A stretch of 64,000 nt of DNA from Rhyacichthys aspro (GCA_036850595.1 CM072168.1:19772936-19836935), one strand, 5' to 3'. Positions 36,817 through 47,739 are shown, counted from the stretch's first letter. Made by a program: numbers and translations. The notes: a model not told the origin generated them from the letters alone.

Positions 36817-37334
36817 CAGGCATGTCCAAAGTCAGGCCCGGGGACCAAACATGGCACAGGGTGAGATTTTAAGTGGCCCTCAGCTTCAGTGAAAAAATTA
36901 AAATAAAAAAAATAGTTTATGGCCCCAGCAACACCAGCTTCATCACACAACATTATTATATACAGGTTCAAATCCATCTAAAACCTGTTAAGAATGAACT
37001 AAAACCTGTTCAGATCCGTCTAAGACATGTTCAAATCTATGTAAAACCTGTTCAAATCCAACTAAAATCTGTTCACATCCAACAAAAAACTGTTCAAATC
37101 CAGGTAAAACATCATCAAATTCATGTAAAACCTGTTCAGATCCGTCTAAGACATGTTCAAATCTATGTAAAAACAGTTCAAATCCAACAAAAACATGTTC
37201 AAATCCAACAAAAACATGTTCAAATCCATCTGAATCTGTACTCGTGGAATAAGAATAACATCAGACACTACCGGCCCTTGGAAATTTTCCTCTCATCAAA
37301 TGTGGCCTCGCTGTAAAAAGTTTGGACACCTCTG
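36817..37334 (-). mobile_element. hAT-like non-autonomous element, locus C, with perfect 8-bp target duplication
   Basis: Ends CAGGCATGTCCAAA (36817-36830) and TTTGGACACCTCTG (37321-37334) are inverted copies, 11 of 14 matching. The octamer TTATACTT lies immediately outside both ends (36809-36816 and 37335-37342), an exact 8-bp duplication as expected for hAT transposons. Total 518 bases. Inside the left end is a GGCC-rich segment (GGCCCGGGGACCAAACATGG) matching, inverted, the right end of the element at 44931. The centre is a 21-bp minisatellite. No transposase. Confidence 0.85.
36963..37230 (-). repeat. 21-bp minisatellite, about 13 units
   Basis: Plus-strand unit is AAAACCTGTTCAAATCCA followed by TCT or ACT, with variants AAGACATGTTC and AAAACATGTTC. 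A two-unit block (GTTCAGATCCGTCTAAGACA...CTATGTAAAA) occurs twice, at about 37009 and 37135. The 147-codon frame over it is a repeat artefact. Confidence 0.93.
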
Positions 37335-37466
37335 TTATACTTTGAGCATCTATGAAGGACAAATTAGGTCAAACTGTATCTCCTTATAATACAGAGATAA
37401 TAAAGCCAAAAACAACCCTGCAATCCTCACTTGACGCTCTTTCAGAAGCTGATGTCCAACACTTAA

Positions 37467-37690
37467 AGCTCCACTTCAAAATTAAGTTTTTTTGCCTGAC
37501 CTTTCCTGCTTCTTTTAATTAAAAAAGGTCAAACTGGACTAATGCAACAGAATAACACATTTCCTTGGTTTATTTCCTTGTTCCTTAATTATAACGACTA
37601 GATCACGTCTTAAGGTCTATTTTTTCCACAGAAGATTCCTGTTACAATAAGATTTAGGAGATTCAACTAAATGCAACAGTAAAAAAATCA
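37467..37690. mobile_element. TTAAAG-ended element fragment (probable)
   Basis: Begins CTTAAAGCTCCACTTC, the inverse of the end GAGTGGAGCTTTAAG at about 55186-55200. It contains TTCCACAGAAGATTCCTGTT and ACAATAAGAT, matched at 58414-58440 and inverted at 39568-39595. This suggests one family at several loci, but boundaries are uncertain. Confidence 0.35.
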
Positions 37691-37744
37691 GGTAATGGAT
37701 TTTTAAAGGACCCAAAGACTCACCAAGTACTGAAATATTCTTAG

Positions 37745-37763
37745 TAACCCTAACCCTAACCCT
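37745..37763. repeat. Short interstitial telomere-like repeat (TAACCC)3
   Basis: Three units of TAACCC plus a T. Too short to imply chromosome fusion. Confidence 0.8.
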
Positions 37764-39529
37764 ACAAAAGTGGAGCAAACACAAGAAATAATTTTAAGCA
37801 AGTCAATAGAGGCATAGGAGAGTTAACAGGGGTAAGATTTAGAAGATCCAGATGGAGGTTAGAGACCGAGAAGATGAGAGCAACAGTGAAGACATGTTGA
37901 GCGTTCTGTGTAAAGGACATGGGTTCACTCAGGCCCAAGGTGCAGCTTTTTGAATGAAACATAGTAAATCCATTAGAGCGAAGGTCACAGGTGATGGACA
38001 TACCTCTGCTCCACTCTGGACTGGGTTTAGGAGAGAGCACCGAACTCGTACAACTACTATTACCCTGAAATTACCCTTAAATTGAGAAATTGAGAGACCG
38101 CTGTATCGAGCACAACACAAAAATGGATCTGAACTTTCAATGGACATCATCAAGAGAGGAATAAATCCATTTTTAGCAAGAAATGGACCGGCTTTTTGTT
38201 GATCTTTATTCTCTAAGTTAAGTGTAGACATGTACTTTCATTAAATTGACTAGAGTCTGAGTTGCTATGGCTGTTGTGCAGTATTTAGTCTGCGTTACAT
38301 AAAGTGAAGGTCACTGAAGACGTCAGAACACACTGATGGACAGCTCTGAGTCCTGCTGACGTCCTGTGATCAATCTGATGAACCTCATCTCTCTGAGGCT
38401 AGTCTCACAGGGGTCGAGGGTCACACAGGTTATAAAGACACGCAGCAGAAAAAGAACATGTTCAGGGTCTTTACTTCTATAGCATTTATAATGAGGCAAA
38501 AATCAATCACAGCTCAGTGGATGGTTTTATTTAACTTGTTTGAGGTAAATGAGCTGCCTTACTAATCTGGTTAATGTTAAAACACTAACAAATCAACAAC
38601 TTAGTTCTCTTTTAAATGAACACAAGTGGAAAAAATAACTTAAAAATGTGAAAATAGGCCCAAGGAATGACTAAAAGCAACATCATGGAACCAAAACAAA
38701 GTGACAAAATGCTCAAAATTGTGAAAACACATTGATGTTTAGTGATAATGTTTTGTTTGACTGTAAAACCTGTCAAACAAACTACAGTTTTTCAACCAAT
38801 AAGTTCAAACAAATGAGAAAAAACAACAGCCCACCTTGAGTTTGTGCATCTCTTCTCGACTGACAGCTCCTGAAGTCTCTCAGGCCGATCTTTGTCTCGG
38901 CAAAGTGCTTCGTTAATTGAGCTAATCAGAGAGAAATACTGCAGCTGCACAAAGCAGTGGATACGGGGCTCAGCTGTCTCCAAAACTGTGGCCCGCAAAA
39001 CGCAAACTGAAAGACGGATGAGCGCTTTGAAAGCAAGAAGAGAAAAGATGTGTCCGGTCGCGCTGAAGAGTTGTCAAACACGATTGGAAATGATTAGTGT
39101 TTTCCTGAGCGAGACGTTTTGGGTCTGGCCTCTTTGAGCTGACGCGAAAGATGGTGAAAGTGCTGTCGGAAATGCTTCAGTCACATCTGAAGACGGATTT
39201 CAGTGTTGTGAGGAAACCACAGGAAAAAAGAAGCAGAGAAAACACAACGGTTAAATGGAGGCTAATTAAACAGTGGTTTGATTGGAGCGGAGTAACTTCA
39301 CCTGACAGGACGACAACACTGAGGCGCGTCGGTCCGTCTTTTAGGATTAACACCGCTCTGAAGAACTGAGCGTCCAATTAACACGTGTCTGTTTGGGCTG
39401 TTAACGTCTGGAAAACTATTTAAATGGAGAAAAAGTCAAGCAAAGTAATTATCTTTGCACTTCTCTAAAAGTAAAACTTAAAGCAATTACCTAAAGCTTT
39501 GAAACTGTTTCCACTTTAAATGTAAGTAT
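37764..39529. other. Intergenic, no gene seen
   Basis: No recognised repeats. Frames at 37762-38231 (minus strand, 92 and 100 codons) overlap in different frames and show no domain. Confidence 0.5.
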
Positions 39530-39990
39530 GTGACTTTTATTTGAGGAAAACAGTTTGCTCACTTAATATCATATTGTAATAGGAATTATCTGTGAGAAAA
39601 TGAGATCTAGGTTTTATTATCATGGATTTTAAGAGATGAGTAAAGAAGAAGGAGAGCTCCCATTGGTCGATGTCAATAAGGAGACAGAAATGGGTGATTC
39701 TATATAAAGTACATCTTATTTTCAGCGAAACAAATCAAAAAAGAAAAGAAAAAATGAAAAAAAAGGAAAAGGGCAGCAAATTAAACATGGATGAATATTG
39801 GTTTTGACGGAATATTTAACGAGATGGATATAATTACAGAATCACAGTGTACAACGGTAAACTCCAAAGATAAAAGTTCAAGGTCCAGTTTTTACTTTTT
39901 TAATAATAGAAGCTGAAAAGGTTAATACGCTGCTGTTCGAGGAGAGAGGAGTCTGAGAGCGGGACGGCAGAAAGACAAAATCAAGTATTT
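39530..39990 (+). repeat. Dispersed family GCTCCCATTGGTCGA, copy 1
   Basis: Shares GAGCTCCCATTGGTCGA, TATTTTCAGC, an AT-rich spacer, TTTTTTAATAATAGAAG/AAAAGAGAAG and GAGAGTCTGAGA-type blocks with 54803-55205, in the same order. An ATTGTAATAGGAATTATCTG block upstream matches, inverted, 58414-58440. Non-coding and decayed. Confidence 0.5.
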
Positions 39991-40789
39991 GAATCAATTG
40001 TGATGGAAAATTTGACTGAGAAAGCATCTATTCCAGCGTTAACTAGACGAGAGAAAAGAGAAAGAGCCCAAAACGGAAAAAAAACATGAATAGAGAAAAG
40101 TAAAGCAAAGTGAAAAGTAAATTCTCTCTCATCGTTCAACCTGTTCCTGTGTTTCCAAAACTTCATCAAAAACCTTTGAGGATGACACTTTGATGTAGAA
40201 ACGCCGACAGATTGTGAGTCTAATACAAAAGATAATGAATCTTTTCTTTATTCTGTAATGGCTCATTCTTTTTTTCAGATTGAGAACATTAAAACGGGAA
40301 GTATGTGATTTGTTAAAGAACTGTTTAATCTAAAACAGGAATCATCTTTTAAAAACGAGGTGGTGTCTGAGGCGAAAAATAAAACTGTGTACTTCCACTT
40401 TAAGAGGACAAAATACATGTATGTACTTAGATGTTTTTATTTCTTTGCAGTATATTTTTTTCCAAGCACTCTCAAGTCCTTGGAGGTAAGAGCTTACTTA
40501 ATAACTACATTAAACATAGTAATCTTTGTTCCATTATGTATCGAGGAAGCAGCAAAAAAGCTTGTCTTCAGTGAGATAAAATAATTACACTTGTACACGC
40601 TATTATTTAATTTTTTTCAGACATGGATAATCAAAACAAAACCGCCACCAGTGAAAACAGCTCTTACTTTTGGATTCACAAGTGGCATTTTTTCATTCCT
40701 GCACATGCTTTAAAAGTTATCAGTGCTTGTAATGTTGTGTTTTACTGTTTAATGAGACAATAGCAGGTTTAATGGCACAGCACACGCCG
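39991..40789. other. Intergenic, no gene seen
   Basis: AT-rich; nothing recognised. Confidence 0.5.
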
Positions 40790-41110
40790 GTTCCTGTTGT
40801 CTGAGCGGAGGATTAGCTTTGTGGACACAGGGATTCAGCAGTAGTCTCCCCTTCAGCCCTGGAAGCACAGAGTCATCCCAATCAATAGGACAGAACCTGT
40901 TACTCGCATTAAGGATGCTGCGTATGTGTGAGCACTAATTAGCCTCCATTACCTCGGATAAAAGCTGCAGAGAAGAGAGAGCATCAAAATTTAATGAGCC
41001 TCTTGTAGCCACTCGGAATATTTACTGTGGTTTAAGAGCTCCGTCTAAATCTCTTCAGCTCCGCGCACAAACACGCTCTGAGGCCTGGCGCATCCGGAAT
41101 ACGAGGGTCG
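40790..41110. other. Candidate conserved non-coding element
   Basis: Unique sequence with GCACTAATTAGCCTCCATTA, CATCAAAATTTAATGAGCC and CTCGCATTAAGG cores, no repeats and balanced composition. Conservation was not tested. Confidence 0.27.
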
Positions 41111-41299
41111 CTGGTGTTAGCGAGAGGTGCTAAGAGAAAATGATGTTTGTTTTAGGGTTTTAACTTTCATTCAGTTAAAATTCTCTGATTGAAAAAAGAA
41201 GAAAAGATAAAAAAAACCATAAGCTGCGTTCGCATTTTGGCAGCAAACGTTTAGACCGCTGTAGATTTTTTGAGTTTTATCCACCTTAAAACACAAATA

Positions 41300-41545
41300 T
41301 TGAAGCAGCTGACTACATGTGTGCTGTTAGTGAGTGGGTAGAGAACATTATCGACTGGCTTCATATTCAGCTGCTCCATTTATACAAACATTTACGCTAC
41401 AGCAGCTAAAGGCTACGAGCTACAGGTCACAGGATGCTCTCCATTACACAGACATTACAAATACCACCACATGGAGGCGCCAGAGTTGCACACGGATGGT
41501 TTTCAGACCTGTGCTTCCTCATCAAAGACTGTTAAACTGAGATCT
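41300..41545 (+). repeat. Dispersed family GTGAGTGGGTAGAG, copy 2
   Basis: Bounded by TGTGCTGTTAGTGAGTGGGT and CTTCCTCATCAAAGACTGTT. It aligns along its length with the reverse complement of 49470-49705, roughly 70% by eye, including AACATGGAGG-like, AGAGTTG and CGGATGGTTTT blocks. No coding content; both ends are conserved, which suggests a discrete element of about 230 bases. Confidence 0.65.
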
Positions 41546-42897
41546 GCCTGAATTAGATGAGCACACACATTGTTAATGCTGCTAAACCAATAAAAAAATG
41601 GAAAAAAAGCCATTATAGACATAGATATTATCCAATTACTGCGCTCATAGAAATGAATGGAAAATATCACTGCTTTTGTTGCTATGGCGAGTAGATCTAA
41701 AAGTCTATTTAAAGAATAAACCTACATTTGACTTTTATTTTATTAGAAATTGGAAATCACATCCAATAGTGTTTACAGTGGGTCTAAAGTAAACATGGTG
41801 CATCAACGTAAAAATAAATAATAAAATATAGCAGATAAATAAATAACAGCACTCACTCAGACATGAATAATTAGAGTGTTTTCAAATGTGATGATAGGTT
41901 TTAGATGATTGTGTGACGTAAAGGTGCACTGTGTTTAGATGGCACTAAAATTACAAAAATACCACAAAAAAAAAGGAAAAATGGGACATGTTTTGCAGCC
42001 CAAGCACTAATCATGTTCCTGTTTTGGTTATTGACAGGTATGAGGCCCGCCCCCTTGTATTACCAACTGTTGGGGCGCATTTATTTCAGCCCTGAGACTT
42101 TAAACACAGAGAAGTACAGAGGATTAATGTACTTTTGAGAGAGAGCGGAGGGTCAAGTGACTAAAGAGCAGGATATTTTCATGTAATTTCATTCTGATTA
42201 GCATTACTCATCGCATTTAGCATCAGTTTCACATAAAAAACGTAAAAAGTTTGTCTGATATTTTTGCCATCTTCAGTTTGTTTGACTAAAACAGTGGCAG
42301 TATCAAGTGAAGTAGTCATTTCTGAACGCTCAGTCCCAGATGAGATGTTACGATAGTGTCAACAACTGATCAATACACATTTTTAGCTCTCCCACAAAGC
42401 TCTCTTTTTTTCTTAACGTCTGCTGTTCTGGTGCTTGACTAATGTTTTCATAATGCATCCTCTCTGCACTACGTTAAAGGTGTCTTTCTCATATTGTAAG
42501 ATGTTTTAGTGTTCGTGACGTGGTTAATGTTTCAAATCTATGTAATAAAAAGATTAAACGGCTGCTGAAAAGACTAATTCGACTGGTACCGTTTCTTCAG
42601 AGGCGTGGGTTGTGTTTGATGAGCGTCTAATACACACAGACACACACATATACACACACATATATAAAGCATAGACAGAGCGTCTGCCTCCTGAGCCACT
42701 AATGGACAAAGAACAGCTCAGATCAATACCAGCAGAACACAGCTGCCCAACACAAGACTCAGGGCTCTACCGGGAACTCACAGAGGACCTCGCTATTTAG
42801 GAGCAGAAAGGACCGTTTATATGTGCTTTACTTCTGTCTGTCCCTCAAACCACACCATGTTGTCCTGGAACATTTAAAATACTGATCTACTAGTAGG
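41546..42897. other. Intergenic, no gene seen
   Basis: AT-rich; includes an AC/AT microsatellite at 42631-42667. Confidence 0.5.
42631..42667. repeat. (AC)n/(AT)n compound microsatellite
   Basis: ACACACAGACACACACATAT-type tract. Confidence 0.9.
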
Positions 42898-42946
42898 GGA
42901 TATTTTTGTCACTAGGTTGTATAGGTTAAGCCAGTTTTTGCTAGAT

Positions 42947-42951
42947 AAATA

Positions 42952-42990
<39 letters not shown>
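42947..42990. repeat. (AAT)n microsatellite
   Basis: About 14 units, one interruption (AGT). Confidence 0.95.
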
Positions 42991-42993
<3 letters not shown>

Positions 42994-43333
42994 CCTGTTA
43001 AAATCCACCCAAACTTGTGAAATGCTATTAAAAGCTGTTAAAATCCAACTAATATCCGTTCTAATCCAACTAAAACCTGTTCAAATACATCTAAAACTTG
43101 TACAAATTCAACTAAAACCTGTTCAAATTCAACCAAAACCTGTTCAAATGCAACTAAAACCTGTTCAAATGCAACTGAAACCTGTACAAATCCTACTAAA
43201 ACCTGTTCAAATACATCTAAAACCTGTTCAAATACATCTAAAACCAGTTCAAATACATCTAAAACCTGTTCAAATGCAACTAAAACCTGTTCAAATACAA
43301 CTAAAACCTGTTCAAATACATCTAAAACCTGTT
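42991..43333 (-). repeat. 21-bp minisatellite, about 16 units
   Basis: Plus-strand unit is AAAACCTGTTCAAATNCA plus TCT or ACT. Both strands are open over more than 110 codons (KPVQIHL and EQVLVEF types), as expected for a 21-bp period. Same family as 11760, 33186, 36963 and 45101. Confidence 0.93.
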
Positions 43334-43385
43334 CTTCCACTTCTTGGCTTCTATTTATGAGGAATGTAATAAAAAGCAGGCACAT

Positions 43386-44339
43386 AATGAAAAAGATGCA
43401 TGTAAATATCTTCTATGTAACACACACTTAGATTAATTGTAGTTTTTAAAGCTGTAGAAGCTAATGAGCGTTGGATGTTTTCTTTCTTCCAATTGTAAGT
43501 GGCACTCTATTCCAGACTTTACGGCTCTGCTTTTATTCAACCCCAAAACTCATTAATCCAGTTTAATAGTGTAAAGGTTTGCCCATGCTGGTGTATTCAG
43601 AGAGGGGCAAGAAGATAAACGGTAAAAAGATGACACAGCAAAGTCTCAAAAACTGGGTCAATGGGGGCAGTTATGTTCAAAGGAAGATTACTCTAGCTTT
43701 TAGCGATAATAATAGTAATGCCACTTAAACACATAAATATTCACACTCAGTTGTGAAGGTGTTTTGCGTATTTTGCGTTGGCCTATACATTATTTTATCT
43801 AAACTTATACGGGACTGGGATTATGCTTCTATTTTTTGTGTCTTTGACCTCATTTGGAAACGTTAGCGACACCTCAAGCAGCAAATCCATCATTAAATTC
43901 AGATTAAAACTGATTATCATTGGCCATTGTCATTGCTCCTGTCTGCTTTTCCAAACTAGGACTGTCCTGACCATTATGTACTGTATGCAATTTGTTATAA
44001 GACTCCCTTTTTTACAATATACTGGACTATTTTTTACCACAGTTTTATGTAGTTTATGATGTGTGCGTGCTGTAAAGTAGTATTATCCTAAACAACTCCT
44101 GCAGTAATCCACATTTTGATTGAATGCATCTTACTTTAGTGCTGCATTGGGACACTTTATATTTCTGATTATGTAATCCTGTCATCAATCATTCCCCAAG
44201 TTTGTGCAAAAGTGTGTTAATCGTTTTTTTATTTTCACACAAAAAACAGACCGTAGTTAAATCTTAATACCGAATACACTCCTGCTGTGGCAATCATCCA
44301 CTTGATCTAAAAGGAAAACATAGTAAAACATGTTCGTCT
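43386..44339. other. Intergenic, no gene seen
   Basis: A 93-codon plus-strand frame at 43778 is unrecognised. No repeats. Confidence 0.5.
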
Positions 44340-44600
44340 TCCACTTTAATAACATCTCTGCGCCGGAGCCGGCAGCGTTCTGAGGACTCGTGGGGTGAAT
44401 ATGCGTCTGGTAAATGGGCGTAAATATATTAAAATGACATGAGTGACATTTGGAACAAGAGTGTATCAGATAGAGGCTTATTTTCTTTACTTTGCTGCCA
44501 CAGAGCGCTGTGTCTGAGCCGATAAATGCTGAATGTCAGCCCATTAAACCTGAGCCCACAGGGACAGAGCTGCAGACAGAAGTGAGAGGCTGACGGAGAC
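44340..44600. other. Candidate conserved non-coding element
   Basis: Unique, repeat-free block with a GGTAAATGGGCGTAAATATA motif and a CAGCCCATTAAACCTGAGCC motif, flanked by AT-rich sequence. Conservation was not tested. Confidence 0.22.
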
Positions 44601-44930
44601 ACGGCAGGAAGCTTTCAACAGGAACAGAGACAGAGACAGGTTCAACCAGAGCGGGGAGGCTTACTTTACTCCATTGTTCCACCAACTTATGAGAAAATCA
44701 CACGTTGTTTTTACTGTTACATTTAGTTTGACGAGCTCCATAAACTGGCAACGAAAACATCACGCGTCGTCTTAAAAATCAAACGGTAAAATGTATTATT
44801 AGCATTTGGGCTAACAGCAAAGACCCAGTTTATGAACGCTCAGTGTTTGTGAGAGGCCTGAACTAAATGGATGATTTTCTGTTTTGGTGAGAAGTAAATA
44901 AAGCAGACTAGACGTGAGCACACTCTACGT

Positions 44931-45474
44931 CAGTGGTTTCAAACTCAAAATGGTGAGGGGCCACAATAGATAATCAGAATCCTTTCTGGGGCCAAAGATG
45001 ATGACATTTGGAAGCTTTTATAAAACTTTGGCTGGATTTCATCTTCATTTAAGTCTTTTAACATTAATTTCCTCCTTTTATAGAAACTGTTTGTAGTTTG
45101 CAGGTTTTTGTTGGACTTGAACAGGTTTAAGTCAGATTTGAACTGGTTTTAGATGGATTTGAATTGGTTTTAGTTGAATTTGAACAGGTTTTAGTTGAAT
45201 TTGAACAGGTTTTAGTTGAATTTGAACAGGTTTTAGTTGAATTTGAACAGGCTTTAGTTGAATTTGAACAGGTTTTAGTTGAATTTGAACAGGTTTTAGT
45301 TGAATATGAACAGGTTTTAGTTGAATTTGAACAGGTTTTATTTATCTTTGTAGCAAAAATAAAATCCATTAAAACCTAGTGCCAAAAATATCACTGTCCA
45401 AATGTGCAGAAGGGCCACATAAAACACTGCAAAGGGCCGCATTTGGCCCCCAGGCCTTGAGTTTGACATGTGTG
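44931..45474 (+). mobile_element. hAT-like non-autonomous element, locus D, most complete copy
   Basis: The left end CAGTGGTTTCAAACTCAA (44931-44948) and the inverse of the right end TTGAGTTTGACATGTGTG (45457-45474) match at 13 of 18 positions. The flanks are CTCTACGT (44923-44930) and CTCTACGA (45475-45482), an 8-bp target duplication with one mismatch. Left-to-right: terminus, a GGCCACAATAG segment, AGAATCCTTTC, GACATTTGGAAGCTTTTATA, the 21-bp array, AATATCACTGTCC, a GGCC-rich segment (GGGCCGCATTTGGCCCCCAG), terminus. 544 bases, no ORF. hAT superfamily is inferred from the CA...TG ends and the 8-bp duplication. Confidence 0.85.
45101..45340 (+). repeat. 21-bp minisatellite, about 11 units
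   Basis: Very uniform units, core TTTGAACAGGTTTTAGTTG, with one GGCTTTAG and one ATATGAAC variant. Uniformity in the middle of the array and decay at both edges suggest recent expansion. Confidence 0.95.
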
Positions 45475-45482
45475 CTCTACGA

Positions 45483-45824
45483 TATAGTTTTGTCTTTGTT
45501 TAGTCCCGTTTGAGGTTTTAGTTTAGCTCTTTCAGCCCTCGTTTACTCCTGGATTATTCTTTTACTACAAGTGTTTATCTAGATTTACTCCAGACTCATT
45601 CCTGGTTTATCTTTCAGACTATTTAGATTTTATATTATGATAAATTCAGAAATCGCCAATAATAGCTTGTTTGTATTCAAATTGAAAACAAAAGAAACTG
45701 TTTTGAAGACCATTACAATGTATTGACAAACAGCATCCAGAGTGAATTATAATCAAAAGAAATAAATAAACATCATCACCATCTGATTCTGATTAAAAAT
45801 GTGAATCCCTTTAAACACATCTTC
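45483..45824. other. Intergenic, degenerate TTTAGTCC-like phrases
   Basis: TTTGTTTAGTCCCG, TTTACTCCTGG and CATTCCTGGTTTATC phrases at 45490-45615 resemble the degenerate tract at 46735. The rest is AT-rich. Confidence 0.4.
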
Positions 45825-46610
45825 AAGTCCCTGCTTCTGCAAATGAAGTAACTTGTGCAAACTTTGCGTGAACGTGTGAACTATCATCAGTAAAAGCGAC
45901 AATGCTCCAGATGAGCTCTTTAATGGGCTGCCAGTTTCCTAATTGAATTTGCTGGGGCCGGCGTGGAGGCCCGGGGAGGCTCTGAGCCGCGATGACACGT
46001 ACAGTTCGCCGGGAGTTTTCTGACCGTCTCGACATTTTCGCTCTGAAGGGACATTAATTACGCTGGTTCGCCGGCGTCCCCTCCTGTTTGTCCTATCTAT
46101 TGCTATCAGTGAAATGGATGAAAGTCATTACGCTGAATGATGAGTCGGTGCTGGCCCGGTTTACACAGGAGTTCAATTACAGCGTATAGATCTACTCTCG
46201 GCTAATGTTTTCTGAAGACAAACAAACCCCCGACTTAATGAGCAGCTCGCTAGAACAGATTCCTTCTAAATTGAATTAGGTTTGGTGCTGATGCCGCCCA
46301 TACTGAGTATTCTCCACGCCGCGTCATTTGTCAGTGCCACGCCGGCGATGATGACTTCAAAAACTATTTCTGCTCTTGTGTAAATCTCAGGACCCCGTTT
46401 ATGAAATGTGTGATGCAATTATAAGAGTCACAGCAATTATTGTTGGCTATTATCGTCCGCACAAAGCAGCAGCCCCCCTCGGTGACGGACCGGAAAGCGA
46501 GTTCATTTGTCACTGTCGGACGACGCACGTGGACACAATGGGACCGATACGGCGTGAATACAGACTATTCCAGAGAAACAGGGCTGTTGTAATGTGGGAG
46601 ATGTAAGAAA
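45825..46610. other. Candidate conserved non-coding block (largest in window)
   Basis: Nearly 800 bases of unique sequence, moderate GC, free of simple repeats, with many homeodomain-type cores (GACATTAATTACG, CCTAATTGAATTTG, AAATTGAATTAGG, GCAATTATAAG). Its texture is the most enhancer-like in the window. A 76-codon plus-strand frame (46376) and a 70-codon minus-strand frame are unrecognised. Conservation was not tested. Confidence 0.35.
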
Positions 46611-46734
46611 GTAGACGCAGAAGGAGTTTATTGACCACACTGCAGCAAAAATCACTACGTCTAAATCAAGAGTTTTCATTTTAAACCTGAAAAGAGACGC
46701 TAAGTGGAGTTTTCTCTCCAGCCAGGCGCCAAAG

Positions 46735-47580
46735 TCTTGGTTTAATCCTGGGTTTATCTTGAAATAGCCCTTGTTTTAACCAGTTTTGGACTTTATTTAC
46801 CCCTGGCTTTAGTCCCAGGTTGTGTTTTTGTCTTGGTTCAGTCCTGGTTTAATCTTTTTTTTAAGTCCCCTGCTTTTGTCTTGGGTTTAAATCTAAACTT
46901 AGTTCATGTTTAGGTCCCATTTATTTTTTGTTGAGTCCTAATTTAGTCTAGATTCAGTCCTGGTTCAGTCCTAGGAGTAGCTCTGGTTTAGTCCTGGATG
47001 TAGTTTCTTCCTAAGTTTAGGACAGGTTTACATCTAGACTTAGTCCTCATTTAGTCCTAGATTAGTGCTAGGTTTAATCCTAAATTTTTCTGATTTAGTC
47101 TTGGTTTAGTCTTGGTTTAGTCCTGGATTTAGGTTCTAGTTTGGGACCTAGTTTAGTCTTAGGTTTAGTCCTTGTTTAGCTCTAGGTTTATTCTTAGTTC
47201 AGCCCTGATTTATTATTGTTCTAGTCCTAGTGTAACCCTAGTGGTGCTTCTTTAGTCCTAGTTTAATTCTTATTTAACCCTGGTTTTAGTTTAGTCAAAA
47301 AATGAGTTCTAAACTACATTACATCAGGCTTAATTCGTTGTTTAGTCCTAGTTTAGTTCTTTCTAAACCCTGGTCTTACGTTGACCCTATGTTTAATCCT
47401 TGGTTTAGTCCTGGTTTTGTCACAAATTAGTCTTGTTTAGTCCTTCTTTAGACCCGGTTTAGCTGTGATTTAGTCTCTGTGAAGTCCTTGTTTAGCTTTG
47501 CTTTAGTTGAGCCCTGGTTTTGTGCTTGTCACAGATTTATTCTCGGTTTATTTCTGGTTTAGTCTTAATTTTATCAAAGT
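46735..47580. repeat. Long degenerate TTTAGTCCTGG minisatellite
   Basis: About 840 bases in which GGTTTAGTCCTGG, TAGTCCTAG, TTAGTCTTGG and TTTAATCCT recur every 10-30 bases. It looks like an old 11-bp array (GGTTTAGTCCT) broken up by indels. Related to 24880-25265 and, with C in place of T, to the young array at 26634-27242. Confidence 0.75.
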
Positions 47581-47739
47581 TTATTTTGAAATGAACCTCG
47601 ATCATTCATTTCTTTTTAGAATCAATGCAGCTGCTCATTCTCATTGTCTTAGATCCATGTCCAAAGCTGTATTTTGAAGATGAAGCATTAAACACTGAGC
47701 TGCTGTAATATTATACTTACTATACTTTTTTTCCCCACA

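Larger units (their letters stand above)
42898..43385 (-). mobile_element. hAT-like element, locus E, decayed
   Basis: The left flank (GATATTTTTGTCACTAGGTT...TTTTTGCTAGATAAATAA) aligns with the reverse complement of the segment right of the array at 44931-45474 (TTGCTACAAAGATAAATAA, AACCTAGTGCCAAAAATATC). An (AAT)n tract has expanded at that junction. Right of the array, TTCTATTTATGAGGAATG weakly matches the inverse of the flank at 45060-45090. Neither terminus is recognisable. Confidence 0.5.

Noticed and set aside
36873..37316. 147-codon plus-strand frame with KPVQIHL-type heptads
   Set aside because: It is the 21-bp array of the hAT-like element at locus C; the heptad periodicity comes from 21 = 7 codons.
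37745..37763. Telomere-like (TAACCC)3 as evidence of a chromosome fusion
   Set aside because: Three units are expected by chance or by repair and do not support a fusion.
43022..43385. Overlapping 112- and 115-codon frames on opposite strands
   Set aside because: Both are translations of the same 21-bp array; a leucine-rich or coiled-coil look is an artefact.
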